From NCBI GenBank assembly GCA_043763625.1, contig JAYULL010000163.1, positions 24,959-88,958 on the forward strand: a stretch of DNA of 64,000 nucleotides, read 5' to 3'. Position 1 is the first letter of the stretch. Every line of letters begins with the position of its first letter. Positions 8,943-17,211 of this stretch are shown piece by piece. Made by a program: the position numbers and the translations under genes. Under the pieces are notes generated by a model, which was given only the letters and a program-made list of their open reading frames with translations, ran no database searches and was not told the origin of the DNA. The DNA comes from Rubrolithibacter sp043763625 (GTDB lineage Bacteria; Bacteroidota; Bacteroidia; Sphingobacteriales; Sphingobacteriaceae).

Positions 8943-9758
8943 CTAATGCTTCAACAGGTTATAGGCTTCTACTGCTTTCCGCACATTTCCATTTTCATCC
9001 AATAGCTTTTGAGCTTGTTCTTGACTTGTCCCTGTTTCTCGCATAACCATATTTACTGCTCTGCCAACCAGCTTATTATTAGTTAACTGCATATCAAACA
9101 TTTTATTACCCTTAATCCGGCCCAACCGAATCATAACGGCAGTGGTTATCATATTCAGTACTAACTTTTGAGCAGTTCCGGATTTCATCCTCGTAGAACC
9201 TGTGACGAACTCCGGGCCGACAACAACTTCTACCGGAAATTTCGATTCAGCAGCAACCGGACTACCGGTATTGCATACAATACATCCGGTAACCAGACCG
9301 GCTTTATTAGCCTTTTTTAAACCTCCGATTACATAAGGAGTAGTTCCGGAAGCCGCAATCCCTATCAAAACATCCTTAGGGGCGACAGTATATTCTTGTA
9401 AATCTTTCCAAGCTTGCTCAGTGTCGTCCTCGGCAAATTCCACAGCTTTTCTTATCGCTCCATCGCCTCCGGCTATAATACCGATTACCCAATCAAAGGG
9501 GACGCCGTATGTAGGCGGGCATTCTGAGGCATCAACAATCCCCAATCGCCCGCTTGTGCCGGCACCGATGTAGAACAATCTTCCGCCTGTCTTCATTTTC
9601 TCAATCGTAACTTCTATAAGCTTCTCAATCTGAGGAATGGCTTTTTCTACTGCAAAAGGTACAGTTTTATCTTCCTTGTTTATCCCGTGCAGCAGTTCGC
9701 TCACCGATTTTTTTTCTAAATCTTGATATCTCGAGTCCTGTTCTGTAATTCGCTCCAT
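8943..9758 (-). CDS. murQ: N-acetylmuramic acid 6-phosphate etherase
   Basis: A 271-residue SIS-domain enzyme that cleaves the lactyl ether of MurNAc-6-phosphate to give GlcNAc-6-phosphate and D-lactate, part of cell-wall recycling in the cytosol. Diagnostic stretches are GAGTSGRLGIVDASECPPTY, VTGSTRMKSGTAQK and the C-terminal NNKLVGRAVNMVM. It is slightly shorter than E. coli MurQ (about 298 residues). No kinase or PTS gene is adjacent. Confidence 0.95.
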   Translation of the reverse strand: MERITEQDSRYQDLEKKSVSELLHGINKEDKTVPFAVEKAIPQIEKLIEVTIEKMKTGGRLFYIGAGTSGRLGIVDASECPPTYGVPFDWVIGIIAGGDGAIRKAVEFAEDDTEQAWKDLQEYTVAPKDVLIGIAASGTTPYVIGGLKKANKAGLVTGCIVCNTGSPVAAESKFPVEVVVGPEFVTGSTRMKSGTAQKLVLNMITTAVMIRLGRIKGNKMFDMQLTNNKLVGRAVNMVMRETGTSQEQAQKLLDENGNVRKAVEAYNLLKH

Positions 9759-9884
9759 TTCGTGTTTTAGGTAAACTTCGCAATTAAATTCCGAAGGGAA
9801 AACCGATGTAGAGAAATTTTATAATTTAAAAATATGTTGCGGTCATATAAAGTGTTAAGTGTATTTTTATTGCGGTTTTAAGGA

Positions 9885-11498
9885 ATGCGATCATCTACTG
9901 TTAAAAATCTTACTATAGCGTCTTTTTACGCTTTGGCTCTTATTTTGGGAATGATTTTGGGTCCCAAATTTTCTAAGGAAAATAATAGCACAAAAAACGG
10001 AAGTTTTATGCCTTTTTTCGGTGAAGGCCGGGTGGATAAAATTGATCGGGTTTTAAAAATAATCCAAGACAAGTATGTTGACCCGGTAAAAACCGATTCG
10101 CTTCAAAAGCTTGCGATATCAGAAATATTAAAACGACTCGACCCTCACTCTACTTATCTTGCCCCGAGTGAATCAAACTATTTAAATCAAGATCTGGAAG
10201 GTTCTTTTTACGGTATCGGAATTGAATACCATTTGGTTAATGACACAGTTTTGGTTACCGGCGTAACTATAGGAGGGCCTGCACAACAAGCTGGTATTAA
10301 AGCCGGAGACCGAATAGTAAAAATTGATAACAGACCTGTTTCAGGCAAAGGAATTGAGGAAGGCAGCTTTATCGATTTAGTGCGAGGCCGAGCAGGAACA
10401 AGGGTTAATTTGCTTACCGTTCCGGTCAACACTAGAACCCTAAAAACAGTTTCTGTTAAAAGAGATAAAATTATAATAAGCAGTATTGATGTAGCTTACA
10501 TGCTTAACAAGCAAACGGGCTACATTCGGATAAGTCGTTTCGGTACAAATACTGATAAAGACTTTACGGGAGCTTTAAGCCGATTGCAAAAACACGGAAT
10601 GCATAGTCTAGTGCTTGACCTTCGCAAAAACGGTGGGGGTTACTTAAATGCTGCGACTGCAATTGCAGATCAATTTCTTCCCGATAAAAAGCTGATTGTT
10701 TATACCAAAGGCTCACATGAACCTCGCACTGACTATTTTGCTACTAGTTCCGGCTTTTTCGAAAAAGGAAAGCTTGTAGTTTTAATTGATGAAAACACAG
10801 CCTCCGCAAGTGAAATTGTTGCCGGGGCAGTGCAAGATTTAGACCGAGGAATAATTATAGGACGGAGATCGTACGGAAAGGGTTTGGTGCAGGAGCAATT
10901 CAATTTCGGAGACGGTTCAAGTATGAATTTAACAGTAGCCAGATATTACACTCCTTCCGGACGATCAATTCAAAAGCCATACAAAAAAGGCAATTCAGCG
11001 TATTACCATGAATTGAACGAGCGCTATTTGAGCGGTGAGTTAAAATCGAACGGACATGTAAATGATACCGTATTCGATAAAAACAAGGCTTACAAAACTT
11101 CCGGAGGCAGATTGATGTATGCCGGTGGTGGGATTATGCCGGATATCTACGTCCCGATAGATACTACCGCTTATACCGATTTTTATTATGAGCTTAACGA
11201 AAAAGGCATCTTGGATGAGTTTCTATTCAAGGATCTGGTGAAAGGAAACGTTCAATCAAGTCCTGAAAAATTTATCGAAAGCTTTAACTTAAATGCGAAG
11301 CAGTATGACAAAATCGTCTCCCTTGCTTCTGCAGAAGGAATAAAAGCGGATCCGGAAACAATAGAGATTACAAAGGCGGTAATTAACACCGAACTTAAAG
11401 CTTTAATAGGTCGCTACTATTTTGGCAACGAGATGTTCTATAAGGTCCAAAATGCTTCCGACAAAGTAATCGCTCGATCGCTTGAAATATTAAAATAA
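9885..11498 (+). CDS. S41 family C-terminal processing peptidase (CtpA/Prc type)
   Basis: A 537-residue serine protease anchored by an N-terminal membrane segment (ASFYALALILGMILG, residues 12-26), so it works in the periplasm. A PDZ domain covers about residues 105-195 (GIGIEYHLVNDTVLVTGV, AGIKAGDRIVKIDNRPV). The catalytic domain shows the nucleophile serine in ENTASASEIVAGA and the base lysine in SYGKGLVQEQF. Such enzymes trim or degrade envelope proteins from a hydrophobic C-terminus. It is convergent with and directly abuts the small lipoprotein gene. Confidence 0.93.
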   Translation: MRSSTVKNLTIASFYALALILGMILGPKFSKENNSTKNGSFMPFFGEGRVDKIDRVLKIIQDKYVDPVKTDSLQKLAISEILKRLDPHSTYLAPSESNYLNQDLEGSFYGIGIEYHLVNDTVLVTGVTIGGPAQQAGIKAGDRIVKIDNRPVSGKGIEEGSFIDLVRGRAGTRVNLLTVPVNTRTLKTVSVKRDKIIISSIDVAYMLNKQTGYIRISRFGTNTDKDFTGALSRLQKHGMHSLVLDLRKNGGGYLNAATAIADQFLPDKKLIVYTKGSHEPRTDYFATSSGFFEKGKLVVLIDENTASASEIVAGAVQDLDRGIIIGRRSYGKGLVQEQFNFGDGSSMNLTVARYYTPSGRSIQKPYKKGNSAYYHELNERYLSGELKSNGHVNDTVFDKNKAYKTSGGRLMYAGGGIMPDIYVPIDTTAYTDFYYELNEKGILDEFLFKDLVKGNVQSSPEKFIESFNLNAKQYDKIVSLASAEGIKADPETIEITKAVINTELKALIGRYYFGNEMFYKVQNASDKVIARSLEILK

Positions 11499-11717
11499 CT
11501 ACTTAGTGTTTGGCAATTTTAAACTGTCAACTCCCTCACTGTCACTTACTGTTTCGTTAGGAGCTAAGGTATCTGCGGAAGTAGCAGCATTGAGCATAGA
11601 ATCGGCAGCCTGATCTGCAGCAAGAGAATCTTGTCGGTCTTTATCTGTTGATGCATTATTATTACAAGCTGCAAGCATTGTGATTGAAAATATTAAAGCA
11701 ATTAGCAATCTTTTCAT
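11499..11717 (-). CDS. small lipoprotein, function unknown
   Basis: About 72 residues starting at MKRLLIALIFSITMLAACNN, a lipoprotein signal with lipobox LAAC (Cys18). The mature part is short, acidic and rich in Ser, Ala and Asp, with no recognisable fold. An upstream ATG at 11765 would ruin the signal peptide and overlap der, so the inner start is preferred. It begins one base after the der stop codon and is probably co-transcribed with it. Confidence 0.65.
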   Translation of the reverse strand: MKRLLIALIFSITMLAACNNNASTDKDRQDSLAADQAADSMLNAATSADTLAPNETVSDSEGVDSLKLPNTK

Positions 11718-11718
11718 C

Positions 11719-13020
11719 TTATTTTTGCCTAAAGAAAATTTGAACCGGTACTCCTGTAAAATCAAAATTCTCCCTCAATTTGTTTTCAATAAATCGCCGG
11801 TAAGGTTCTTTTATGTACTGCGGAAGATTACAGAAGAAGGCGAACATGGGCGATGAGGCATTTATTTGAGTTACATATTTAATTTTTACAAATTTCCCTT
11901 TCAAAGCAGGCGGAGGATAAAATTCAATAACGGGTAACATCACATCGTTAAGCTTTGATGTGGGTACTTTTTTGAATTTGTTTTCGTACACCTTAGATGC
12001 CGCTTCTAACGCTTTAAAAATTCTTTGCTTTTCAACTACTGATGTAAAAATTATGGGTATATCGGTAAACGGTGCCAGTCGTTCTCGTATTTCATCTTCA
12101 AATGCCTTGGCTGTTTTTTGATTTTTTTCAACCAAATCCCATTTGTTAACGAGTATGACAATTCCCTTTTTATTTTTTTCAGCCAAATGAAAAATGTTGA
12201 TATCCTGCGACTCTATTCCTTCTACCGCATCAATCATCAGAATTACCACGTCAGCCTCTTCTAAAGCTTTTATAGTTCGCATTACCGAATAAAACTCGAT
12301 ATTTTCTTTAACCTTGGTTTTTTTACGCAAACCGGCAGTATCTATCAACATAAATTCGTGCCCGAATTGATTGTAATGAATGTGAATAGAATCTCGAGTT
12401 GTTCCGGCAATCGGTGTTACTATATTTCGCTCCTTACCTATTAATGCATTTATCAACGAAGACTTCCCCACGTTCGGCCGACCTACGATTGCATATTTGG
12501 GCAATTTACTATCATCTTCGGGCTGCTCTTGAAAGTGCTTAATCACTTCGTCTAACAGCTCCCCTGTGCCTGAACCGGTCATCGATGATAGTGGAAAGAT
12601 TTCGCCTAAACCGAAGCTGTGGAAAACGTAAGTATCGTTTTGTCGCTGATTATTATCAACCTTATTTACTACTACAAATACAGGCTTCGAGCTTTTTCTT
12701 AAAACCTTGGCAATATCGTCGTCAAAATCGGTTATTCCGGTAGTTACATCAACCATAAAAAGAATAACGGACGCCTCTTCAATTGCAATCATTACCTGTT
12801 CACGAATAGCGGCCTCAAAAACATCTTCGGAATTAGCTACATAGCCACCGGTATCAATAACGGTAAAAGTTTTATCAGTCCACTCTGCTACGCCGTAATG
12901 CCTGTCGCGGGTTACACCGCTCATATCATCCACAATGGCTTTTCGACTTTCTGTTAAACGGTTATATAAAGTAGATTTGCCGACATTCGGCCTACCTACT
13001 ATTGCTACTATGTTACTCAT
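11719..13020 (-). CDS. der: ribosome biogenesis GTPase Der (EngA)
   Basis: A 433-residue protein with two consecutive GTPase domains and a KH-like C-terminus, needed for 50S subunit assembly. First G domain: GRPNVGKSTLYNRL, DTGGY, NKVD. Second G domain from about residue 175: GRPNVGKSSLINAL, DTAGL, NKWD. The C-terminal portion PPPALKGKFVKIKYVTQ is typical. It lies 117 bases downstream of era on the same strand; two assembly GTPases side by side is a sensible pairing. Confidence 0.97.
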   Translation of the reverse strand: MSNIVAIVGRPNVGKSTLYNRLTESRKAIVDDMSGVTRDRHYGVAEWTDKTFTVIDTGGYVANSEDVFEAAIREQVMIAIEEASVILFMVDVTTGITDFDDDIAKVLRKSSKPVFVVVNKVDNNQRQNDTYVFHSFGLGEIFPLSSMTGSGTGELLDEVIKHFQEQPEDDSKLPKYAIVGRPNVGKSSLINALIGKERNIVTPIAGTTRDSIHIHYNQFGHEFMLIDTAGLRKKTKVKENIEFYSVMRTIKALEEADVVILMIDAVEGIESQDINIFHLAEKNKKGIVILVNKWDLVEKNQKTAKAFEDEIRERLAPFTDIPIIFTSVVEKQRIFKALEAASKVYENKFKKVPTSKLNDVMLPVIEFYPPPALKGKFVKIKYVTQINASSPMFAFFCNLPQYIKEPYRRFIENKLRENFDFTGVPVQIFFRQK

Positions 13021-13137
13021 TTTAAATTATGATTGTTGATTTACGAGTTATGATTTCAACTCTTACTTTAATTACCGAATAGATACAAACACGATTTAAG
13101 GATAAGGGATAAACCGTAAATCAAAATCGTAGATATT

Positions 13138-14016
13138 TTATCCCTCATATCCGAAACTCTTCAAATAATTCTTCCGGTTGCGCCAATCTGCAATTACCTT
13201 AACAAATAACTCGAGAAAAATTTTTTTGTGAAGAAATTCTTCTGCGTCTTTTCTGGCGTAAGTACCCACTTTCTTCATCATTTCTCCACCCTTACCAATT
13301 AATATATTCTTCTGGGAATCGCGTTCCACAATAATTTCGGCACTTATTCTGATAATTTCGGGTTCGTCCTTAAAAGCAGTTATAATTACTTCGGTGCTAT
13401 ACGGAATTTCTTTTTCGTAAAGTTTAAATATCTTTTCTCTTATAATTTCAGAAATGAAAAAACGCTCGGTTCGGTCTGTTAGAGTTTCTTTGTCGTAGTA
13501 AGCAGGATGATCGGGCAGGTTGTCTAAAACAAATTGCATTACCGCCTCTACATTATGTTCTTTAAGGGCAGATACCGCAAAAACAACCTTCGGACTTAGT
13601 GTTTCTTCCCAATAAGTAATTTTTGCTTTTACGGCCTCTTCGCTTGATTTATCGATTTTATTTACAATTACCGCCACCGGCGATGCTACTTTCCTTATTT
13701 GCTCAACAACATCGCTTTCATCGTATCGCTCGTTAATATCGGTAACAAATAATACCAGATCCGCGTCTACAAGAGAACCCTTAACGACTTCCATCATTGA
13801 TTCCTGCAGGCCGTAATGCGGTTTAATAACCCCGGGAGTGTCAGCAAAGATAATTTGACTGTTCTCGTCATTTACAATGCCGAGAATCCGATGTCTAGTG
13901 GTTTGCGCTTTCGGAGTTATTATAGACATTTTTTCTCCGACAAGAGCATTCATCAGAGTTGATTTTCCTGCGTTCGGTTTCCCTATTAAACTCACAAATC
14001 CGGCCTTATGCGACAT
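13138..14016 (-). CDS. era: GTPase Era
   Basis: A 292-residue GTPase that binds 16S rRNA and helps mature the 30S subunit. Motifs: GKPNAGKSTLMNAL (G1), DTPGV (G3), NKID (G4), and a C-terminal KH RNA-binding domain with ILIGKGGEMMKKVG. Length matches the family. The promoter probably lies in the symmetric element at 14041-14075, shared with the divergent tRNA gene. Confidence 0.97.
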   Translation of the reverse strand: MSHKAGFVSLIGKPNAGKSTLMNALVGEKMSIITPKAQTTRHRILGIVNDENSQIIFADTPGVIKPHYGLQESMMEVVKGSLVDADLVLFVTDINERYDESDVVEQIRKVASPVAVIVNKIDKSSEEAVKAKITYWEETLSPKVVFAVSALKEHNVEAVMQFVLDNLPDHPAYYDKETLTDRTERFFISEIIREKIFKLYEKEIPYSTEVIITAFKDEPEIIRISAEIIVERDSQKNILIGKGGEMMKKVGTYARKDAEEFLHKKIFLELFVKVIADWRNRKNYLKSFGYEG

Positions 14017-14040
14017 GAAAAATTATTTTAAAAAATATTT

Positions 14041-14075
14041 GGACTGCAAAGAAACGAAATATATCTTTGCAGTCC
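14041..14075. promoter_or_regulatory. 12-bp inverted repeat with promoter between era and tRNA-fMet
   Basis: GGACTGCAAAGA (14041-14052) is exactly complementary to TCTTTGCAGTCC (14064-14075) across an 11-base spacer. The right arm contains TATCTTTG (14062-14069), a perfect Bacteroidota -7 element (TAnnTTTG) for the tRNA. The left arm read backwards gives TTTCTTTG towards era, a near match. So it looks like two back-to-back promoters with the same start region. Confidence 0.5.
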
Positions 14076-14123
14076 AATTTAAAAGCAACTCAGCGTAACT
14101 TGAGAGCCCAAAATTGTTGAAAA

Positions 14124-14196
<73 letters not shown>

Positions 14197-14202
14197 CATT
14201 GA

Positions 14203-14232
14203 GGTTGAAGATTAAGTTCTTCAGCCTTTTTT
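14203..14232 (+). terminator. rho-independent terminator after tRNA-fMet
   Basis: GGTTGAAG (14203-14210) pairs with CTTCAGCC (14219-14226), with one G:U pair and an eight-base loop, then TTTTTT. Confidence 0.8.
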
Positions 14233-14775
14233 AATTTTCAAGTCCTAAGCCCTTCATGGTTTTTTTTTTCTATTCCGCTAGCCAAACAAGATCTTCTACC
14301 TTGGCTAAACTTCAAACTTGGTAGAAAGACTTAAATTTTAAAAAGCCGTAGGAACAAAAGAGCGAACGATAAAATTTAGCCCCGGGGGTTTTTTACTAAA
14401 GAATTCGAAGAAAAAATAGAAGCGATGAAACACGAGAAGAAATTGAAATTCGCACCGGGAAGAGTTTTTGTTTGAGAAAAAAGAAAGCAACTAAGAAATA
14501 GTTTGTCGGGCTTTTATCTGTCGAGAGGCGGAAATCAGTTCAAATCCCGGCGCCACTACTTGAAAAGCTTTCTTGAAGAGGCCCATGTTTCACTAAATGA
14601 GTCTGTTTAGTCTGAGCAGGGGAACAAAATTATCCGATGCACTTAAATAGTTCCATCTTATTCCTCCTATTCTGCAGAATAATATTGGAGAAAGCCGAAG
14701 CGGAAATTAGAGAAGTAAGAAACCGCCTCGAATTGATTTACTGAAACGACTTCTTATCTTAATTTTATTGCCATA
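14233..14775. other. gene-free stretch with decayed coding-like text
   Basis: No intact gene is visible. On the plus strand, fragments read like protein in broken frames: at about 14341-14476 KAVGTKERTIKFSPG, then after a one-base shift FFTKEFEEKIEAMKHEKKLK and a second F-x-PG motif (FAPGRVFV, stop). This is faintly like HU/IHF C-termini, which carry an F-x-PG motif. At 14682-14744 the frame KAEAEIREVRNRLELIY ends at a stop. At 14530-14562, TTCAAATCCCGGCGCCAC resembles the 3' part of a tRNA, but the T-stem does not pair. This suggests remnants of old genes or of an element that used a tRNA end. All of it is tentative. Confidence 0.35.
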
Positions 14776-15060
14776 TTATTTTGGTATCAATCCCGAACAG
14801 CCTTCCGCGGCAATAAGTTGCCTGACGCGTGCTATTTCTTGTTTATTTGCTTCAGGACAATCTTCGGCTTGGTTTAACAATTTCAGCATAAATTTCTTAC
14901 TCGCTTCACAATATTCTGCGGTAGGGTTACTTTTATAGGTGTTTTCCAAGTCTTTAAGCTGTTGCAATTCGCTGCTAAAATCACAATCAGTTTTCTTTTC
15001 CTTTTTGCAACTGCTGCCCGCTAAAACGAATACTAAAAGCGATAAGATTAATTTATTCAT
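14776..15060 (-). CDS. small lipoprotein, function unknown
   Basis: A 94-residue protein with a lipoprotein signal MNKLILSLLVFVLAGSSC (lipobox cysteine 18) followed by a lysine-rich stretch. The mature part holds four further cysteines (TDCDF, AEYCEA, EDCPEA, EGCSGL) and appears helical, which suggests two disulfide-linked hairpins in the periplasm. I know no named family. It sits 39 bases downstream of the DUF3127 gene on the same strand. Confidence 0.7.
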   Translation of the reverse strand: MNKLILSLLVFVLAGSSCKKEKKTDCDFSSELQQLKDLENTYKSNPTAEYCEASKKFMLKLLNQAEDCPEANKQEIARVRQLIAAEGCSGLIPK

Positions 15061-15099
15061 ATTCAGTTGCTTGATCGCAATTTGGTTTGCACCGCGGGT

Positions 15100-15465
15100 T
15101 TAAAACGGTAAATCGTCTTCGTCAGGAGCGGCACTAATATCAACTTGAGATGCATACTCAGGCTGTTGCTGTTCAGGTTGGGCTCCGCTTAAAACATTAA
15201 GTCGCCAAACCACTAAGGTATTAAAGTACGAAGTTTTACCACTTTTATCAGTCCAGGGGCGCCCGCGAAGATTAAAGAAAATCTCTACCTGATCTCCGGC
15301 TTTAACGTTGTCAAACAAGTTCACTTTATCCTGAAGAGCTTCAAATTTTATAAATTCGGGGTATTGCGGATTTTCCGCAAACTCTATAATTAATTCTCTC
15401 TTTTTAAATGTGTCTGTTACGTTTTGTACAGGCGATATTTCGTGTACTTTTCCCTTTATATCCAT
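15100..15465 (-). CDS. DUF3127 domain protein
   Basis: A 121-residue protein of the DUF3127 family, common in Bacteroidota and thought to have an OB-like fold related to single-strand binding proteins. Recognisable parts are the N-terminal MDIKGKVHEISPVQ, TFKKRELIIEF and the strand GDQVEIFFNLRGRPWTD. The acidic tail ends DEDDLPF, very like the C-terminal tip by which SSB proteins recruit partners. It is divergent from the RlmL-like gene, and TGACTTTG, one base off the -7 consensus, lies about 20 bases upstream. Role in DNA or RNA binding is inference. Confidence 0.88.
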   Translation of the reverse strand: MDIKGKVHEISPVQNVTDTFKKRELIIEFAENPQYPEFIKFEALQDKVNLFDNVKAGDQVEIFFNLRGRPWTDKSGKTSYFNTLVVWRLNVLSGAQPEQQQPEYASQVDISAAPDEDDLPF

Positions 15466-15528
15466 AATCGTTTATTAAATTACAAAGTCAAATCTGCCAA
15501 TTTTAATTGATTAACTTCGCACAATAAT

Positions 15529-16698
15529 ATGGAAGTTTTCCACACCAAAAGCAAGATTATCATCACTTGCAACAACCGTTTAATGCCTTATTTGGCACAA
15601 GAAACAGAGAATTTAGGATATAAGCCGGTCCGTGTTTTCAGCACCGGAGTCGAGCTGGAAGGTACGGTAACAGATTGCATTCCGCTAAACTTAAATTTAC
15701 GCTGCGCAAGTCAAATTTTATATTTAATAAAAAGTTTCGAAGCTGAAAATCCTGCCCGGTTATATAAAGAATTGCTGGAAATACCTTGGGAAGAATTGAT
15801 TGATTTTGCCGGATATTTTTCGGTTACTTCTAACGTCAATAACGAGCACATCACTACGCCCTTATTTGCCAACTTGAAAGTTAAAGATGCAATAGTAGAT
15901 CGTATTAAAGAGAAAAAAGGAATACGTCCGGATTCCGGACCCGAACAAAATAGGGCAGCAATACATTTATATTGGCAAGAAACCAAAGCTGAAATTTTTA
16001 TTGATACATCAGGCGAAACTTTAGCCAAACACGGATACAGGAAGATCCCGGGAAAAGCACCGATGCTTGAAGCTTTGGCTGCTGCTACTATAATGGCAAC
16101 CCGGTGGGATAGCCATAGCACTTTTGTTAATCCGATGTGCGGTTCCGGCACCTTAGCTATAGAAGCTGCTTTGTTGGCTACCAATCGCCGCCCCGGCCTT
16201 TTTAGAATGAACTATGCTTTCATGCACATTTTAGGATACGATGAGCAGATATTCTTCGCAGAAAGGCGTAAATTGAAAGATCAAGTAAACAAGCAAACGG
16301 CTTTAAAAATTATAGCTACCGACCTTTCTGAGGATGCTATTGATATTGCTCGCAAAAATGCGAAAACGGCAGGTGTAGACCAACTGATTGATTTTGAAGT
16401 ATGCGACTTTGCCGAAACTCCTGTTCCGGAAGGCGGCGGCGTAGTAGTGTTTAACCCGGAATACGGAGAGCGTTTAGGTGTACACACTAAGCTTGAAGCC
16501 ACATATAAAAGAATGGGCGATTTCATGAAGAAAGAATGTAAAAGTTATCACGGATATATTTTTACAGGAAACCCCGATTTGGCTAAGAAGATTGGCCTAA
16601 GAGCATCGAGAAGAATAGAATTTTACAACGGTAAATTGGACTGCAGATTATTGGAATACGAACTCTACGAAGGAACAAGACGGGAGGAACAGTCGTGA
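15529..16698 (+). CDS. THUMP-domain class I rRNA methyltransferase (RlmL/YpsC type)
   Basis: A 389-residue SAM-dependent RNA methyltransferase, probably making N2-methylguanosine in 23S rRNA. The N-terminal half is a THUMP-containing RNA-binding region. The catalytic half has FVNPMCGSGTLAIEAAL (SAM-binding motif) and VVFNPEYGERLG, the family's NPPY-type active site with Glu in the third position. TAACTTCG at 15512-15519, one base off the -7 consensus, sits just upstream. It overlaps the next gene by four bases (GTGA), so the two are translationally coupled. Confidence 0.9.
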   Translation: MEVFHTKSKIIITCNNRLMPYLAQETENLGYKPVRVFSTGVELEGTVTDCIPLNLNLRCASQILYLIKSFEAENPARLYKELLEIPWEELIDFAGYFSVTSNVNNEHITTPLFANLKVKDAIVDRIKEKKGIRPDSGPEQNRAAIHLYWQETKAEIFIDTSGETLAKHGYRKIPGKAPMLEALAAATIMATRWDSHSTFVNPMCGSGTLAIEAALLATNRRPGLFRMNYAFMHILGYDEQIFFAERRKLKDQVNKQTALKIIATDLSEDAIDIARKNAKTAGVDQLIDFEVCDFAETPVPEGGGVVVFNPEYGERLGVHTKLEATYKRMGDFMKKECKSYHGYIFTGNPDLAKKIGLRASRRIEFYNGKLDCRLLEYELYEGTRREEQS

Positions 16699-17174
16699 TA
16701 AACGACGTTTGTTTGAGGATTTTACATCTTTGCACTGTTATACCTAACGTTATTCATGAAATTTCTTCGGAAGAGTTGGAACTGCGCCGGGGAACAGGTA
16801 AATGGTCGAAGAAGGAAATTTTAGGACATTTAATAGACTCTGCAGCCAACAATCACCAGCGATTTGTTAGGGCACAAGCAGAAGTTGAACCGGTTATAAG
16901 TTACGATCAAAATGAATGGGTGAAGGTTCAGCATTATCAACATGGAGATATTAAGCTTCTGATTAACCTTTGGGAATTCTACAATAGGCATATAGTTTAC
17001 GTAATCTCTAATATCACCAACGAGAATCTTTTAAAAACATGCAGATTGAAATCGGGAGAAAGCCAAACTCTTTTGTTTTTAATTCAGGATTATCTAAAGC
17101 ATTTGGAGCACCATTTAAAAGAGGTGGTTTCGGTGCCCGAAGGAGGTAGTCTACAAAGCCAACCCCAATTATAA
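16695..17174 (+). CDS. DinB superfamily protein
   Basis: A 159-residue four-helix-bundle protein with a GTG start overlapping the stop of the methyltransferase gene. The stretch GKWSKKEILGHLIDSAANNH is the classic N-terminal helix pair of DinB/YfiT-like proteins, with His residues at positions often used as metal ligands (H at GHLID and the later LEHHLKEV). Members include metal-dependent hydrolases and thiol transferases, but the substrate here is unknown. Confidence 0.85.
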   Translation: MINDVCLRILHLCTVIPNVIHEISSEELELRRGTGKWSKKEILGHLIDSAANNHQRFVRAQAEVEPVISYDQNEWVKVQHYQHGDIKLLINLWEFYNRHIVYVISNITNENLLKTCRLKSGESQTLLFLIQDYLKHLEHHLKEVVSVPEGGSLQSQPQL

Positions 17175-17184
17175 CTTAAAATTC

Positions 17185-17192
17185 TACTTTTG
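17185..17192 (+). promoter_or_regulatory. -7 promoter element for aspS
   Basis: TACTTTTG fits TAnnTTTG exactly and lies 19 bases upstream of the aspS ATG. No convincing TTG -33 box is seen. Confidence 0.45.
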
Positions 17193-17211
17193 CAAATCGA
17201 AATTTTAGAAA

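Noticed and set aside
14530..14562. A second tRNA after tRNA-fMet
   Set aside because: A TTCAAATC word looks like a T-loop, but the five bases on either side do not pair and no matching 5' half or anticodon arm is present. tmRNA was also considered and no tag-peptide frame was found.
15711..16184. Minus-strand frame of 157 codons inside the RlmL-like gene
   Set aside because: The plus-strand protein has clear methyltransferase motifs over the same bases; the antisense text has no known domain.
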